From Raffaelea ambrosiae (Eukaryota > Ascomycota > Sordariomycetes > Ophiostomatales > Ophiostomataceae): DNA of 64,000 nt. Each line of letters opens with the position of its first letter. Positions within the stretch are counted from its first letter, which is position 1. The position numbers were made by a program, and so were the translations under genes. The DNA lies in NCBI GenBank assembly GCA_002778195.1, contig PCDI01000002.1, forward strand, positions 2,005,628 to 2,069,627, written 5' to 3'. Shown here piece by piece: positions 22,601-33,431 of this stretch. Below the pieces are notes generated by a model. It made no database searches. It saw only the letters and a program-made list of their open reading frames with translations, and had not been told where the DNA came from.

Positions 22601-24410
22601 AAGGTGAACATGGCCAGCAGACTCGACAGCGCCAGCATGTCCCCCGAGAGGGCGACGACCACGGACAGCAGATTGCGGCGCCAGAGCCGGCTCTGCTCCG
22701 TCTGGCGCGCCTGGTTGATCTTGTCGACGGCCATGGCCGTCCAGCCGAAATACTTGATCGTCTTGACCGCGTGCAGGTACTCGTCGACCTGGTCGAGGCG
22801 CGCGTCGGTGGCCTCCATGACGAACCGCTGCGCCTGGGACAGCTTGTCCGACAGCAGGCCCGAGAGCGGCGTGAACACGGCGAGAACGGCGATGCCGACG
22901 TACGACGGCCAGCCCAGGATCTGGTGCAGCATCGTGATGGCGACGGCGGTCGAAAAGAAGGTGCCGGCCGCGGCGTAAAAGACATCCGACAGGTTGGAGA
23001 TGCAGTCGGCGTCGTACGAGACGAGACTTTCCGGCTTGATGGCGTCGGAGTGCGCGCTGGGCATCAGGCCGTCGTCCAGCGGCGCGTCGAGCACATTGCC
23101 GGGCACCTCTGTGCGGCTGGTGATGCGCTGGAGCGGCGGCTCGTCTTCGGTGTCGTCGACGGTCGTGTCTTCCAGGACGCGGGCGATCAGGATCTTGTGG
23201 TAGACCTCCTGGACCACGGCCGCCTTGAGGAGCACGCGCAGCCGCGTCGTGATAAAGGTGGACCGCTGGTAGCAGGCGGACCGGATCATGGGCCCGACAA
23301 AGAGCAGCACGATCCACACAAAGGGGTGGACAATGGACGTGTTGGTGTGGTAGTCCGGATTGTCGAGGTAGCTCAGCAGATGGTAGATGGAGAGCGGGCC
23401 GAGATGCTCCACCATGCCCGTGGCGACGGACCAGGCCAAGATGTTGCGGATCTCGCGGCAAAAGGCGCGGCCCAGAGTCTGGAGAATCTGCTTCTTGTCG
23501 TGCGACCGGGCCTTGTGCAGACGGTGGAGCAGCAGGATGGGCGCGTCGTAGGCCGGCAGGGCCGGGAGGTCGTCCAGGGTGAGGTCCCGGAAGAAGCCGC
23601 GCAGCATGAGGTACGTGAGCCATTCGTAGGACGCGTAGTAGGACAGCCACGAGCAGGTCTCCTCGGGAGACTTTTCGTGGTCGACGTCGAGGTCCGCGTC
23701 GGTGGTGGTGCCGCGCGGCGCGATCGACGAGACGAAGGCGACGGCCAGGTAGCAGGCGAGCTTGGCATAGTGGACGGCCGGCGTGTGGTGGGTGGCGTCG
23801 ATGACGCAGAGCGGCACCAGAGACCGGAGTGTCTCGAGCAGCGCAAAGACGAGCACGGTGGCATTGACATGGCGCCAGAGCGTGTCTTGCAGACGTTTCG
23901 ATCGGGTGAGGAGATGGGCCACCTCGAGGACGAGGAGATAGCTGTTGGCCAGGCATTCTTGCCACGTGGTGTCCTGGGCGGAGACGGAGAGCAAGAGCGA
24001 GAAAGCCGTGGCGGTCAAGAGCAGCTGGACGACCACATATGTGGCCCGGTAGGAGGAGGCGTGTTGCCGGGCATGCTTGGCGCGGCTGTGCGTCGTCCAG
24101 GCCCAGACGGCCCAGACAAACAGCAAGGCTGCGGACAAAACACACCACGCGACATGGAAATAGCCGCGAGATACTACATCAGACAAGGCTTCGGTGCGGT
24201 GTTGCCACAGATCACTGTCGTCAGGTGAGAAGTGGTGTTAGTTTTGCTCATGTTTGCGTGAAGAAACGGGACTTGTCCCCGGTGTTTGTGGGGTGGAACG
24301 GCCTACCGCTGCGACGCATCGTTGGCTAATGCAGGACCCAGAGGCCGCTGGCTATCGGCAGGGCTGTTTGCGGCCAGCCCGAGGACCACTTCAGAAGTCT
24401 TGCTGAACAT
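19657..24410 (-). CDS. Full-length ABCC (MRP/Ycf1-type) ABC transporter
   Basis: Exons 24307-24410, 19823-24214 and 19657-19738 give 1525 aa; the first exon (ATG 24410) is my inference from matching phase and a CTAAC branch, the rest is firm. The order is TMD0, TMD1, NBD1, linker, TMD2, NBD2. NBD1 has Walker A GPMGAGKSS (about 22275-22300), signature LSGGQKQR and Walker B ending LLLDD: Asp replaces the catalytic Glu, the usual degenerate site of ABCC pumps. NBD2 has GRTGSGKST, signature FSSGQRQ and the normal ILDEAT. A Ser-rich, basic linker follows NBD1. Such pumps export or sequester glutathione conjugates, metabolites and drugs at the plasma or vacuolar membrane. No adjacent biosynthetic gene indicates the substrate. 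Confidence 0.93.
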
Positions 24411-25549
24411 CTTGCCATTCTAGCCAGGCTCGTCATGGTTTCACGGATTGCAGCAAATGGGCAAAAAAACAGAGAATTGGGTGTGTGTGTTGGGAGAGAG
24501 TCTCGGCGTAGCGAGGCAGAGGGCCGTCGAAGAGTTTTTACTATGTACTAGGAGCAGGAAAGGGAGTCGTTGGCCGCAAGGGAGACGGGGTGGGCTGACA
24601 TCCGAGAGCCAGGCCTCATTGAGCCCAGGAGGGCTATCAGACCGGACGGCTCCACCTCGGCTCCCTGCCAGGGTGCAAGAGTACCTCGCTTCTCTTCTGT
24701 CAGGGTCTATCACAAGCGTCGCAGGCGTCACAGAGAGGCCCAAAGGGCCCCCATCCCAGAAGCGAGGCCAAGAAAAGGGTCCAGAAAGAGGACAAAAGAC
24801 TAGCACGAGCGCATAGTCGTATTGGTTTGGCGAGAGAAGAATTGGCCAACACTAGGAAAAGAGCGAAAATGGCGAAAATAGCCAAAACAGTGGCATCCCT
24901 GTCCTTCGACTCTGTCTTGGCCGAGTGGATGTTAAATGGAAGGCTGCCATTGGTCCCAGCCGGAGGTTCCAAAGCAAGGCTATGGCCCGAAAAGGAAATT
25001 GGGCAGAAACGAAGAGAACAAGCGTGGGACCCGGGGGGGGGACCCTTTCGTCCAGCGCCCTAGTGGTCCTCCCCGGTGGTCCTCCCCAGTCCTACCAGTA
25101 GTATCAGTAGCTTGCCCCAGTCGTTCACCGTGGTGCCGCAGCGGCTCCCAGCAACGCCCGCTGTTGCAGGAAGGCCACATGGAATGGCGTTTTTGATTGC
25201 GGGTGGGGACGTCCGCGTGGAAAATTTTCTTTTTGATACGCAGCTCGCTGCAGGTGCCGGTCTCGGGGAGATTCGTCTGTTGTGACGAGGGGCCCAGCTA
25301 GACTGAAAACTGAAACGATGCTGGCCTATGATGGCAGCGAGTTGATAATAATGCAATGCTGACTATTGTGGCGCAGTTCTATGGGGGCCGAGCGAAAGAG
25401 AGCGAAAGAGAAAGGAGACCAAATTTGCCTTCTGTCTTTAATTTTTTTTTTCCCTTTTTTTTTTTTCAATGTCGTATCTGAGAACCCAATCTTTCATGGT
25501 TACCTTGTCGGTGGCTCCGGGAGCCGTAAAGTGCCCTTCCTCTTCCGTA
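24411..25549. other. Intergenic, no gene seen
   Basis: About 1.1 kb between the ABC transporter start and the peptidase stop. Frames are short and purine-rich; one G run lies at 25031-25038. Confidence 0.5.
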
Positions 25550-27555
25550 TTATTCCTCCGTCCAAACATCAAAGTTTCGGATCAAGTCTGGGAAGTTGTT
25601 AGTGATTTGTCTCCTTTTTTTTTGGCCGTCGTTTTTCCCTTTCCCCTTCCCCTCCCAGTGCTTCATTCGCGCAACTTCTTTTCCGTCTGCTCCTGGATTT
25701 CTCCATTTTCGCCGTTGTTTTCCCGGCTTTGTTCCCTCGGCGTCGCGTATTTTTCTTCTTTGTTTTCGCACACTCTCCCTTGCCCAACGTACCGTAGTAG
25801 AACCGCATGCCCTCCAGGTGGGCCGTGATCTCCTGCCGCTCGTCGATGCCGTGTGCGTCGAACCGCGCACCGTCCCGCGTCGGCGTGTACCGGTAGATGT
25901 TCCTGGTCACGTCCCAGTAATGCTTCGTGTCGGTGTTGCCCGTCATCGTGCTGCCCACAGGCACCACGGTCTTGCCCCTGCCCGTCTCGGTCGTCTCGAA
26001 GACGGAACGAAGGGTGCCGCCAAACAGCGCCCAAACGCCATTATCCGTGGGCGAGATCGGCGCCGGCTCCATGCCCGAGGACGACTCCACCCGCAGGGTG
26101 CCCCCCCCAGCGGTCGTCCTCGTCGTAGCGTCTGACCCTGTGCCCACTAGACTGATACCGTGTTTCTGGGCCACCGGCGCCAGCACCTCGCGCACCCGAC
26201 TCGCCACCACGGCCGTCGACTCGTGCAGGGCCACGCGCTGGTTGACCACCACGCGCACCTCTTCGGGCAGCGCATTCACCTTGATGCCGCCCGCGATGAT
26301 GTCGACCGCCTGGCTCGTCTGCATCAGCCAGCGGTCGTCCTCGCTGTCGGCCGCCAGGCGCACCGCAATCTGCTCCTCGTCGTCCGTCTGCAGCAGCGCG
26401 TCGTGCAGCCACGGCTGGACCTCGCCGGGCGAGTGCTTGGCGCGACACTCGAGCACCCGACGGAAGGGGTTAGCCTGCCCCAGACGAGGCGTGTAGGGGT
26501 GCTGCTCCAGCGCGACGATCAGTTCCGCCACGATGCCGATGCCCGTGTGCGGCGGCGGACGCGAGCTGTGCCCGCCCTGCACGTTGAGCGTCAAATCCAC
26601 ATTGACGTGGCCCTTCTCACCGATGCCTGGGTAGGCATACAGGGCCCCGCCGAGCACCTGCAGGCCCATACCGCCCTCGTCCAGCGCCAGCACAAATGCG
26701 TCCTTGCCCCACGTCTGCAGGATGGCCTTGCTGAGCGTCCCCGCACCGCGCCGACCGCCCGTCTCCTCGTCGAAGCCAAACGACAGCACGATGGTGCGCT
26801 GCGGCGTGAACGACTGCGCGAGCAGGTCCTCGACCGCCGAGAGCACGCCGACGAGGGCGTTCTTGCAGTCGGACGAGCCACGGCCCCAGAGAAAGGCGCC
26901 GTCGTAGTAGCCCGCGTAGGGCGGGTGCGTCCAGCTGGCATTCACGTCGGCCGGGACGACGTCCTGGTGGGCCATGAAGAGAATGGGCTTGAGGTCGGCA
27001 TTGGTCCCGCGGTACGTGTAGAGCAGTCCATACCGGTTGACCTTGCGCAGCTCCAGCTTCTGGTGGCTACGTCCTGTTAGTGTGTGTGGCGACCCTCTTG
27101 GCAGCGGCCGTTGCGTGTCTCACTTCCTTCGGCACTTACACCAGCGGGAAGAGATCTTCCAGAAGGCTGTGGAATGTGTTGAACACATCCCATCGCGGGT
27201 CCGTGTCAACGTCGCCACTGTCGTCGTAGCTCTCTGTCGGGACCTGCACGGCTTTCGAGAGGCGCTCAATCTGCAGTTCGCGGTACTCCGTCTCCGTGAA
27301 GCGGTCGCTCGGCTTCAGGCCGTCGCCCGACGGGACGATGGACTCGGGCAATGTGCACCAGTGGCTGTCGCTGGGAACGCTCTTCTGGCGCCCATGCTTG
27401 GAGACGAGTCCAGCGAGCGTCCAGCCCGGATGCGGCACCGTCCAGATGAGGATGCCAAGAAACACGACAGGGACCATCCACAACGATCGTAGCGAATGCG
27501 CAGCCCTGCGGTGCTGCTTAGCGGGCTGGCTGCCCAAAATCACCGTTTCCTTCAT
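25550..27555 (-). CDS. M20 metallopeptidase, vacuolar carboxypeptidase S-like
   Basis: Exons 27140-27555, 25793-27066 and 25550-25587 give 575 aa; the last intron is 205 nt and the last exon codes only for the final 12 residues. A single N-terminal membrane anchor (about residues 25-45) places it as a type II protein, as in yeast Cps1, which is delivered to the vacuole. The first splice restores FPLVHQKLEL, a family landmark. Zinc ligands and catalytic residues are visible: HQDVVP, GRGSSDCKN, the catalytic Glu pair in DEETGG, the Asp-Glu of ALDEGG, and the late His in TKHYWD. It should release C-terminal residues from peptides for amino-acid recycling. The gene stands alone; no co-regulated partner is evident. 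Confidence 0.92.
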
Positions 27556-28586
27556 CGTGTCTGCTTGTCCGTGAATTGAGGAGTGTTGGGAGTCGAGAGT
27601 TTGGTGATTGACGGCGACAACTTCCGGTCTTGGCATTAGCAAAAGCGGTCGTTCATGACGAGATAAGAGGGGGAGGGGCAGTCGATTGTTCCTTCCTATG
27701 TCGGAAACGTGGTTCAAGCCCCCTCGAGCAGACATCCGGGTTGCTACGTTAGGCACTCTATCATTGTATTGACAACTTATACTTCCACTTCTACCAGAAT
27801 AGTATTTTTACATGGGAGAGTCCAAGCAGAGCACCCTCGTCTCCGTCGTCTTTACTACTCATTGTGGTGCTTCACAAGCCTAGTGGATAGAGCTTTCTTT
27901 GCGTGGCTACGCGCGTTTTATATGCATTTTCCTACGAAATATTCGCCTTCGTAAAGGGTTTTGTCCCGAATAAAATCTGGTATCGCAGGTATATTCGGGA
28001 CATCACTGTGCATATTGCTTTCTGTTTCCGGCTATGTTGGATGTCTGCAATGTCGCGATAAAAATAGCGACGAGCTGGCTCGCGAAACAAACAACTGCTA
28101 TAAATTCCGTGCATACGTTATCGGTTCATGAACGCATTTTTTTGGAATTCATACTTTAAAAAACAGCATTTGTTTCTTGATTCCATTAACCAACCTGAAC
28201 TTGTGAGCTGGAGATTACCCGGCGCAAACGCATGGCTCGGGAGTAGCCGTGCTTACACCAGATATGTCGCCAATGCTCTTGGGCGGCCACCGGCACGAAC
28301 ATCTCACCGTGAAGTCTCTCGCTCACCAGGCTTACCGGAAACAACTCGGGTGCAGTCTGCCCCGAGCTCGTCTCAGCCACTGCATCTCCACACAACAAGC
28401 AGTTGGCCATGTCGCGTGAGTTGTACCCTGTAGCTACCCACTCGCTTCTAGACCTTGCGCTTCCGGGGTGGTTTGGCTACTCACTGCGAAGTCTATCGCC
28501 GATCCGTGGAGCCGTGTATTCGGCAGTGCTGTCTCCTCCATGATTTTATTGATAACAGGAAAATTGAGCAAGTATCACCGGTGTGT
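27556..28586. other. Intergenic, no gene seen
   Basis: AT-richer DNA with short frames only. A GGTTCAAGCCC string near 27713 resembles a tRNA B box but no cloverleaf could be drawn around it. Confidence 0.5.
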
Positions 28587-29303
28587 TCAGGCCCCATAGG
28601 CCCCATAAAGCTGGGGGGTTCTTTTCTTTTCTTTTTTAATTTGACAGGCACGCGGTTTATTATTAATTGAATGGAAATGCTGCCTTGGTATTATTGAACT
28701 ATGCAAGACCCGATCTTTAGCTCCAACTCCGACTCCAAGCCTGGAAGCGATGGTGGCCAAGATCGCTAACAGCAGGAAGACCACAAAGAGGAGCCAGAGA
28801 ACCAAGCCGATGCCCACGACAACGCCGGGATAGATGGGGCGCTGCTGGCGGCGCAGGGCGTGGAGCAGGATGACCACCGCACACCAAATCAGCGACACGC
28901 CCAGTGGAAGGAACAAAGACCGAGGCCATGACAATTTGGTCCCTGCTCCCCTGCCGGTTGAGAATGGCGCCGATAGTGGCACAACGGCAACGTCAATGTC
29001 AATCAGAGCAACGCGCAGTCCACCTTTCCATGCCCAGTACCCGTCACTCTCGTTCGTGCACGTCCGAGAGGACTTTGGCTCCGGGTGGTGCATGCCAGGG
29101 CCGGCTGCTGTGTTGGCTTCCACACCGGCGGCCCCGTCATAGGCCAGGAAGGGCGAGGCAGCAACCGCATCACTCTTCTCGGCCGAGTAGACTGGCGAGG
29201 ATGAGCGTGGAGGGCCAGCACGTCCAGCATTCGGCGGTTCGTAGAGGGTGCCCATCGGCGACCGAGACAGGGACGTGACGGCCGTCTGCGCGGACATCTG
29301 CAT
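28587..29303 (-). CDS. Putative small membrane protein
   Basis: A 238-aa reading from ATG 29303; the frame continues upstream in AT-rich DNA that looks non-coding. The first 120 residues are polar and Pro/Ser-rich. There follow a possible membrane segment near residues 155-175 (SLFLPLGVSLIWCAVVILL) and a long strongly hydrophobic one (about 185-212, VVVGIGLVLWLLFVVFLLLAIL). I do not recognise the family. The last 35 residues are basic and poorly hydrophobic and may be intron or 3' sequence read through, so the true C-terminus is uncertain, and additional 5' exons are possible. Confidence 0.5.
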   Translation of the reverse strand: MQMSAQTAVTSLSRSPMGTLYEPPNAGRAGPPRSSSPVYSAEKSDAVAASPFLAYDGAAGVEANTAAGPGMHHPEPKSSRTCTNESDGYWAWKGGLRVALIDIDVAVVPLSAPFSTGRGAGTKLSWPRSLFLPLGVSLIWCAVVILLHALRRQQRPIYPGVVVGIGLVLWLLFVVFLLLAILATIASRLGVGVGAKDRVLHSSIIPRQHFHSINNKPRACQIKKEKKRTPQLYGAYGA

Positions 29304-30427
29304 CTGCGTCTTTGTTTGTTCGTTCACGTGTGCGGTCTGTCTTGGGGCGTTTGCCTCGTCCGTGTTTGCCGACAAATGAAAGAATAGTATTAGGCTGTTA
29401 AAAGAAACAAACAAAAGGTCGTGGAGATAATGAAAAAATATAAAGTAATCCACGAAAAGGGGTAGAGGCAAACAAAAAAAAAAAAAAGAAGCGAGTGGAC
29501 GCGCCTGAGCAGTTGCTATGAATCTTACCGGAGGTATGGGATGAGGTCCGCAGAGAGCAGGAAGTCTGGGCCAAAGCTGTGCCTCTCACGGTCTCTCGGG
29601 GAGAAAAGAGGCAATCCCCAACAACGGTCTACACCATACAGACAGCAGCCGCTCTCCTACGATATGTCTTGCCATGTGTTTGCTGACCATGGCTGTGATA
29701 TCCCCCTTGATTTCTACTTGCGTACCAGTCAAGCGTGGCTAGAATTAGCCTTTAAGGTTCTTTTAAGTGCTGTAAGTAGTTTAAGCTTCTCCTTGGCTGC
29801 AAAACTCTTCTCTTAGTGCTGCGCCCCAGAGGAGTCTCCTGTAAGACCACGAACATACGACAGAGAACTGTCCATGCAAGGGGAGCCGAGCAGTCAGACG
29901 ACCCGGAAGGTTTGCATGTACAACTCCCAACATGGAGTTGCTCGACGGCCTTGTCGAGGACCACAGCCACACAGGAGCCCGTTTGTGGACCAGCGAGCCC
30001 CGTCTGACCAACCTGAGAAACAGTTTTACTTTGGTGGCTCTGTTGCCCCTGGAACGTTAAACCATTAGGGTGTATGGCGAAGTTGATATACTAACTAGAT
30101 CAAAGACAAGCCGTGTAGTTATGGGACGGAAGAAGAACCACTGTATCGCGATTCGATTGGCATTCCGCCAGATTACATACAGAATCACGGCAGGTCGACA
30201 GTGCTCGGTACAGTTTATCGGTCTGCGACCCGGGCATCTTCCCCTTCTCGGTGGGCATCCATAGAGTGCACTTGCTTGTATGTTGCCCAAGCGCCAACAA
30301 GGATAAGTTGCTAAAAATGCTTCGAAATGAATGTAACTCGTAAGAAACTCAATGCATATCACCACATTGTACAATCCCACCGCACAGCAATTCCGCATTC
30401 CTAGGCATTGATTCGTAATCCATTCCA
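29304..30427. other. Intergenic, no gene seen
   Basis: This includes the putative promoter of the small membrane protein, with an A-run at 29474-29488. Frames between 29500 and 30400 are short and unsupported. Confidence 0.5.
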
Positions 30428-33021
30428 TCATTCGTATCCAAAATAGACAGGTTTCCTGACCTGTCGTCCACATCGTGTTGTCACGGCTGGTGGCACCTCA
30501 ACCTGGGCATCCTTGACGGCCGCCAGCGGCCGTCTACCCTTGTTCCCGTATTTGGTCTGGGGCCGTTTGACCACTTTATCTTTCTGCGCCAGGATTGGCA
30601 GTCTCTTGTCCTTGTCCGTCTTCGGCTTTCGGCCTTGGTCTGATATCCGCCTGCTGCGTCTCGGCCCTGTAGCATCACCACCCGCAGACAATTTGCGTTT
30701 TTGCATAGGCGGGGGTGGCAGGGGAGCAGTCGTGCGTTCATTCCTTTCTTTGCGAACAGGACTGGGTTGGAGGTTCCTTCCACCACGCAGGGTTCTCTGG
30801 GCCGGCTTATTTGTTGCTGACTTGGTAACCCTCGCCTTTCCACGAACCCTGGACAGCTCCGAGGCCGGATCGCCTGTGGCTTTACGCGCACCAGCAGCTC
30901 GAGTACGACGGCCTGTTCGGGCTGCCGCAGTCTTTGTGCCTGTCAGCACAGCATCTCCTGTATTTTCTGCGGCCTTGGGTGTGGCCGGAGCACCTCCCCG
31001 CTCCCGTTCGTCCCCTTTATTTATCGTCTTCAACATTTCCCTCCGCTGCTCCTCAATCCACTGCATGAGAGCCTCGTGAAGTTCCAAATTCTTTTGGTCA
31101 TATCGCACGTGTATGTCCCAGAGTTCGTCGGCATAACCATGGGGCCTTTTTAGATTTCTTTTGGCTGCAGCACACAGTTTTTTGTGAAGGCAGACGTGGT
31201 ACACCTGAAAATTGAGCCAATTTTGCAGTTGGTCCTGCCGTGTTTTGTCGAGGGACGATGATATCAATCTGGCGGACTCATCCAGGCCAGCCTTCTGCAG
31301 GATTTTCCGGCTAGAGTCCATGTATTTTGCCAGACGCACCTCCGGGTTGTCGCACTTGAGGCATTGTGCTCGCATGGCCTCCTGATCACGGTGAAACTCT
31401 GTCCAGTCCATTCTCTGTGTTGACAGGGGCGTGGGATGGGACTTCTCATGCAAGTAGTATTTTGCCGCGGGGAAGCCTTCAAGCCTCGGGTCGTCTGCCT
31501 CGACAGGAGACGAAATGCCCAGGGGGTAACAAGGTGGACATCCCTCTATAGTGAGATATTCTCGGTTTCTTATTTCTGCATAGAGGACAACTTGCGTCTC
31601 TCCTCGCCGTGTTTCCTCTTCGTTCGAGGGTGGCAGCACTGGCGCCGGTGATAATGAAGATCGGCTGCTTTGGCTTCTCGGGAGAGTGTAAGTTAGCATG
31701 GCATTGTGTACAGCGGTAGGGTGAAGGTAAACGGGGTGGGAGAACAAGAGATGGTGGTGTCTTACGAGAGAACAACGCTTACACCTGCATCGGTTATGGG
31801 CTCGGCTCTTTCTTGGTTCCTGAAATTCGTTAGCGCTTTGGACCATTTGTAAGTGTCCCTTCTGGCGGAAGCACGTGTGTACTGACATGATCATATTCTC
31901 TTCGCCCATCTCCTGTATCATAGAGACGCGTTGCCCCTCGATCCATGCCATCAACCCGTCGTGCCGGTCAAGGTGTTCTTGGTCGTAAATTTCACCCGGG
32001 GTCTGGAGATTTGCGCTCCGGTGTTCGCGCCCCGTGTGCTTGACCGTAACCAGAGCGCGGTAGTAGTCATTAAGCAGGGTGTGGAAGTACTGGAATTCCA
32101 TCCAATTTTGTAGTCTGCCCTGTTGTTTGACATCCAGGGACAAAGATACGAGCCTGGCCGATTCAAGGAAGCCGTGGTCCTGCAGAGCCTGGCGGCAGGC
32201 CTCCACGTATCGCCCAAACGAGCGGGCTGTGTCACTGTCTCGTTGTCGCTCCACGCGAATTTTCCTTTGTCGGTGGCGGAAGGCTTCCCAATCCCTCGCC
32301 TGGTCGGCAAGAGGAAGAGGATCAGAGTCCTTTAGATCGTGTATGTAGTAGGCCGCAGCCGGAAAGTCGTTCGGGGTCGCGTCGTTCGGCACGAACGGCA
32401 GAGGAATCTCTTCCGGATAGCAGGGCGGACATCCCTCGACCTCGAGATATCTGCGGGCGTTTTTCTCGGTATTGGAAAGGACTTCGGTTCTTCGTTGGGG
32501 GTGCGCATCGCCGCAGTTCGACGGTGTCCGAGCCGGAGACGTACGAGTCGGCGATGTTCTGGGGCAGGACTGCAAGGCACTGGCAGGGGAGAGAAGGGTT
32601 AGACCGGTCGCCTTGTGTGTGGAAGACTGGACGGGAGCAGCTGCTGTTTCTTACTGGAGTTTGTCGTTCACGGCCGTGAGGTCCACGGGTGCCGGGGCTG
32701 CTTGTGCTCTAACGAAGCGGATGTCAGAGATTGTCCTTGTCCGCTGGGCGACAGTCACGTCAACAAGACGCGCATACTGACCGAAGATCCGCAAGTAGTG
32801 CCAGTCGCTCTTCCTCGATTAAGGGGTTCACGTTTGGGTCTTCGACGACTCTAGGCGCCGTTAGCTCAAAGGCGACGCGAAATGGTAGGATGAAAAACAT
32901 ACATGGCGCCGTTGTTGTAGCGCTTGATTACACGTCCTCCGGGGAACTCTTGTTTGTGTAGCAAACCGCGCCGCGGTTTTGACGAGTTTGGGAGGCCCCA
33001 TGGTGAGCGTGGGGAGGCCAT
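30428..33021 (-). CDS. Unknown protein with two copies of a ~185-residue domain and a basic tail
   Basis: Four exons, 32903-33021, 32782-32850, 32655-32708 and 30428-32579, all join in phase 2 and give up to 797 aa. Two related segments, each opening with YL-x-(V/I)EGCPPCYP, share in order (D)FPAA-x-YY-x-H, D-W-x-(E/A)-F, E(D)SARL-(V/I)-S-x-SLD, LQNW-(M/L)-x-FQ and the closing (L/M)-(M)-(A/Q)-WIE-(G/E)-QR. They lie at about 31880-32465 and 31030-31570. The tail is Lys/Arg-rich with RRSRRISD and ends CGRQVRKPVYFGYE, suggesting nuclear or nucleic-acid association. Between the repeats the frame may hide one or two introns whose lengths are multiples of three (GTGTAAG near 31780). I do not recognise the domain. 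The gene is divergent from the FHA kinase over a 410-nt gap. Confidence 0.75.
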
Positions 33022-33431
33022 CGTGGAGGCCGGCGCGCATGCATTGGTACGGCTGTTGTTAGGTTCGCTACAGAAACTAAAGTGCGCGACATTGGAGGGC
33101 CAATTCGATCCAATTTGGTCACGTGAAGCAACCATCACAACAGCCCATGCACGATGCAAGCTGTGCAGTTGCTGGGCGCTTACACTTCTTCTCGGCCAAT
33201 ACCCTTGTGGTATTTGGACTTGATTCCTGAGGATTGAAACATTGGGCTGCATGACGAAGGGGGAAGAAAGAAAGGCAATTTTGGCTGGGATAGTTTGTTC
33301 TCTTCCTTGATCTGTCAACAGCGAATTCACGTAGCTTCCCATTCCGCGCGTTCCATCTCTGCTTGCTCGTGCACTTAACACTTGATTTCGACGGTGTTCT
33401 TTCCCCCTTTGTTGCCGGTGCAGTCCCGAGA
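33022..33431. promoter_or_regulatory. Shared divergent promoter with clustered CCAAT boxes
   Basis: The gap separates the repeat-domain gene (-) from the FHA kinase (+). ATTGG at 33091-33095, CCAAT at 33100-33104 and 33110-33114, and ATTGG at 33241-33245 are candidate sites for the CCAAT-binding complex; three fall within 24 nt. Confidence 0.4.

Noticed and set aside
22454..24148. Alternative minus-strand frame of 564 codons inside the ABC transporter
   Set aside because: Frame-shifted shadow on the same strand; His/Pro/Arg-rich without motifs.
21706..24228. Plus-strand frame of 840 codons over the ABC transporter
   Set aside because: Antisense shadow of a transporter with all Walker and signature motifs; no domain of its own.
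27700..27760. Possible tRNA suggested by a GGTTCAAGCCC string
   Set aside because: No A box at the right distance and no acceptor or anticodon stems could be paired.
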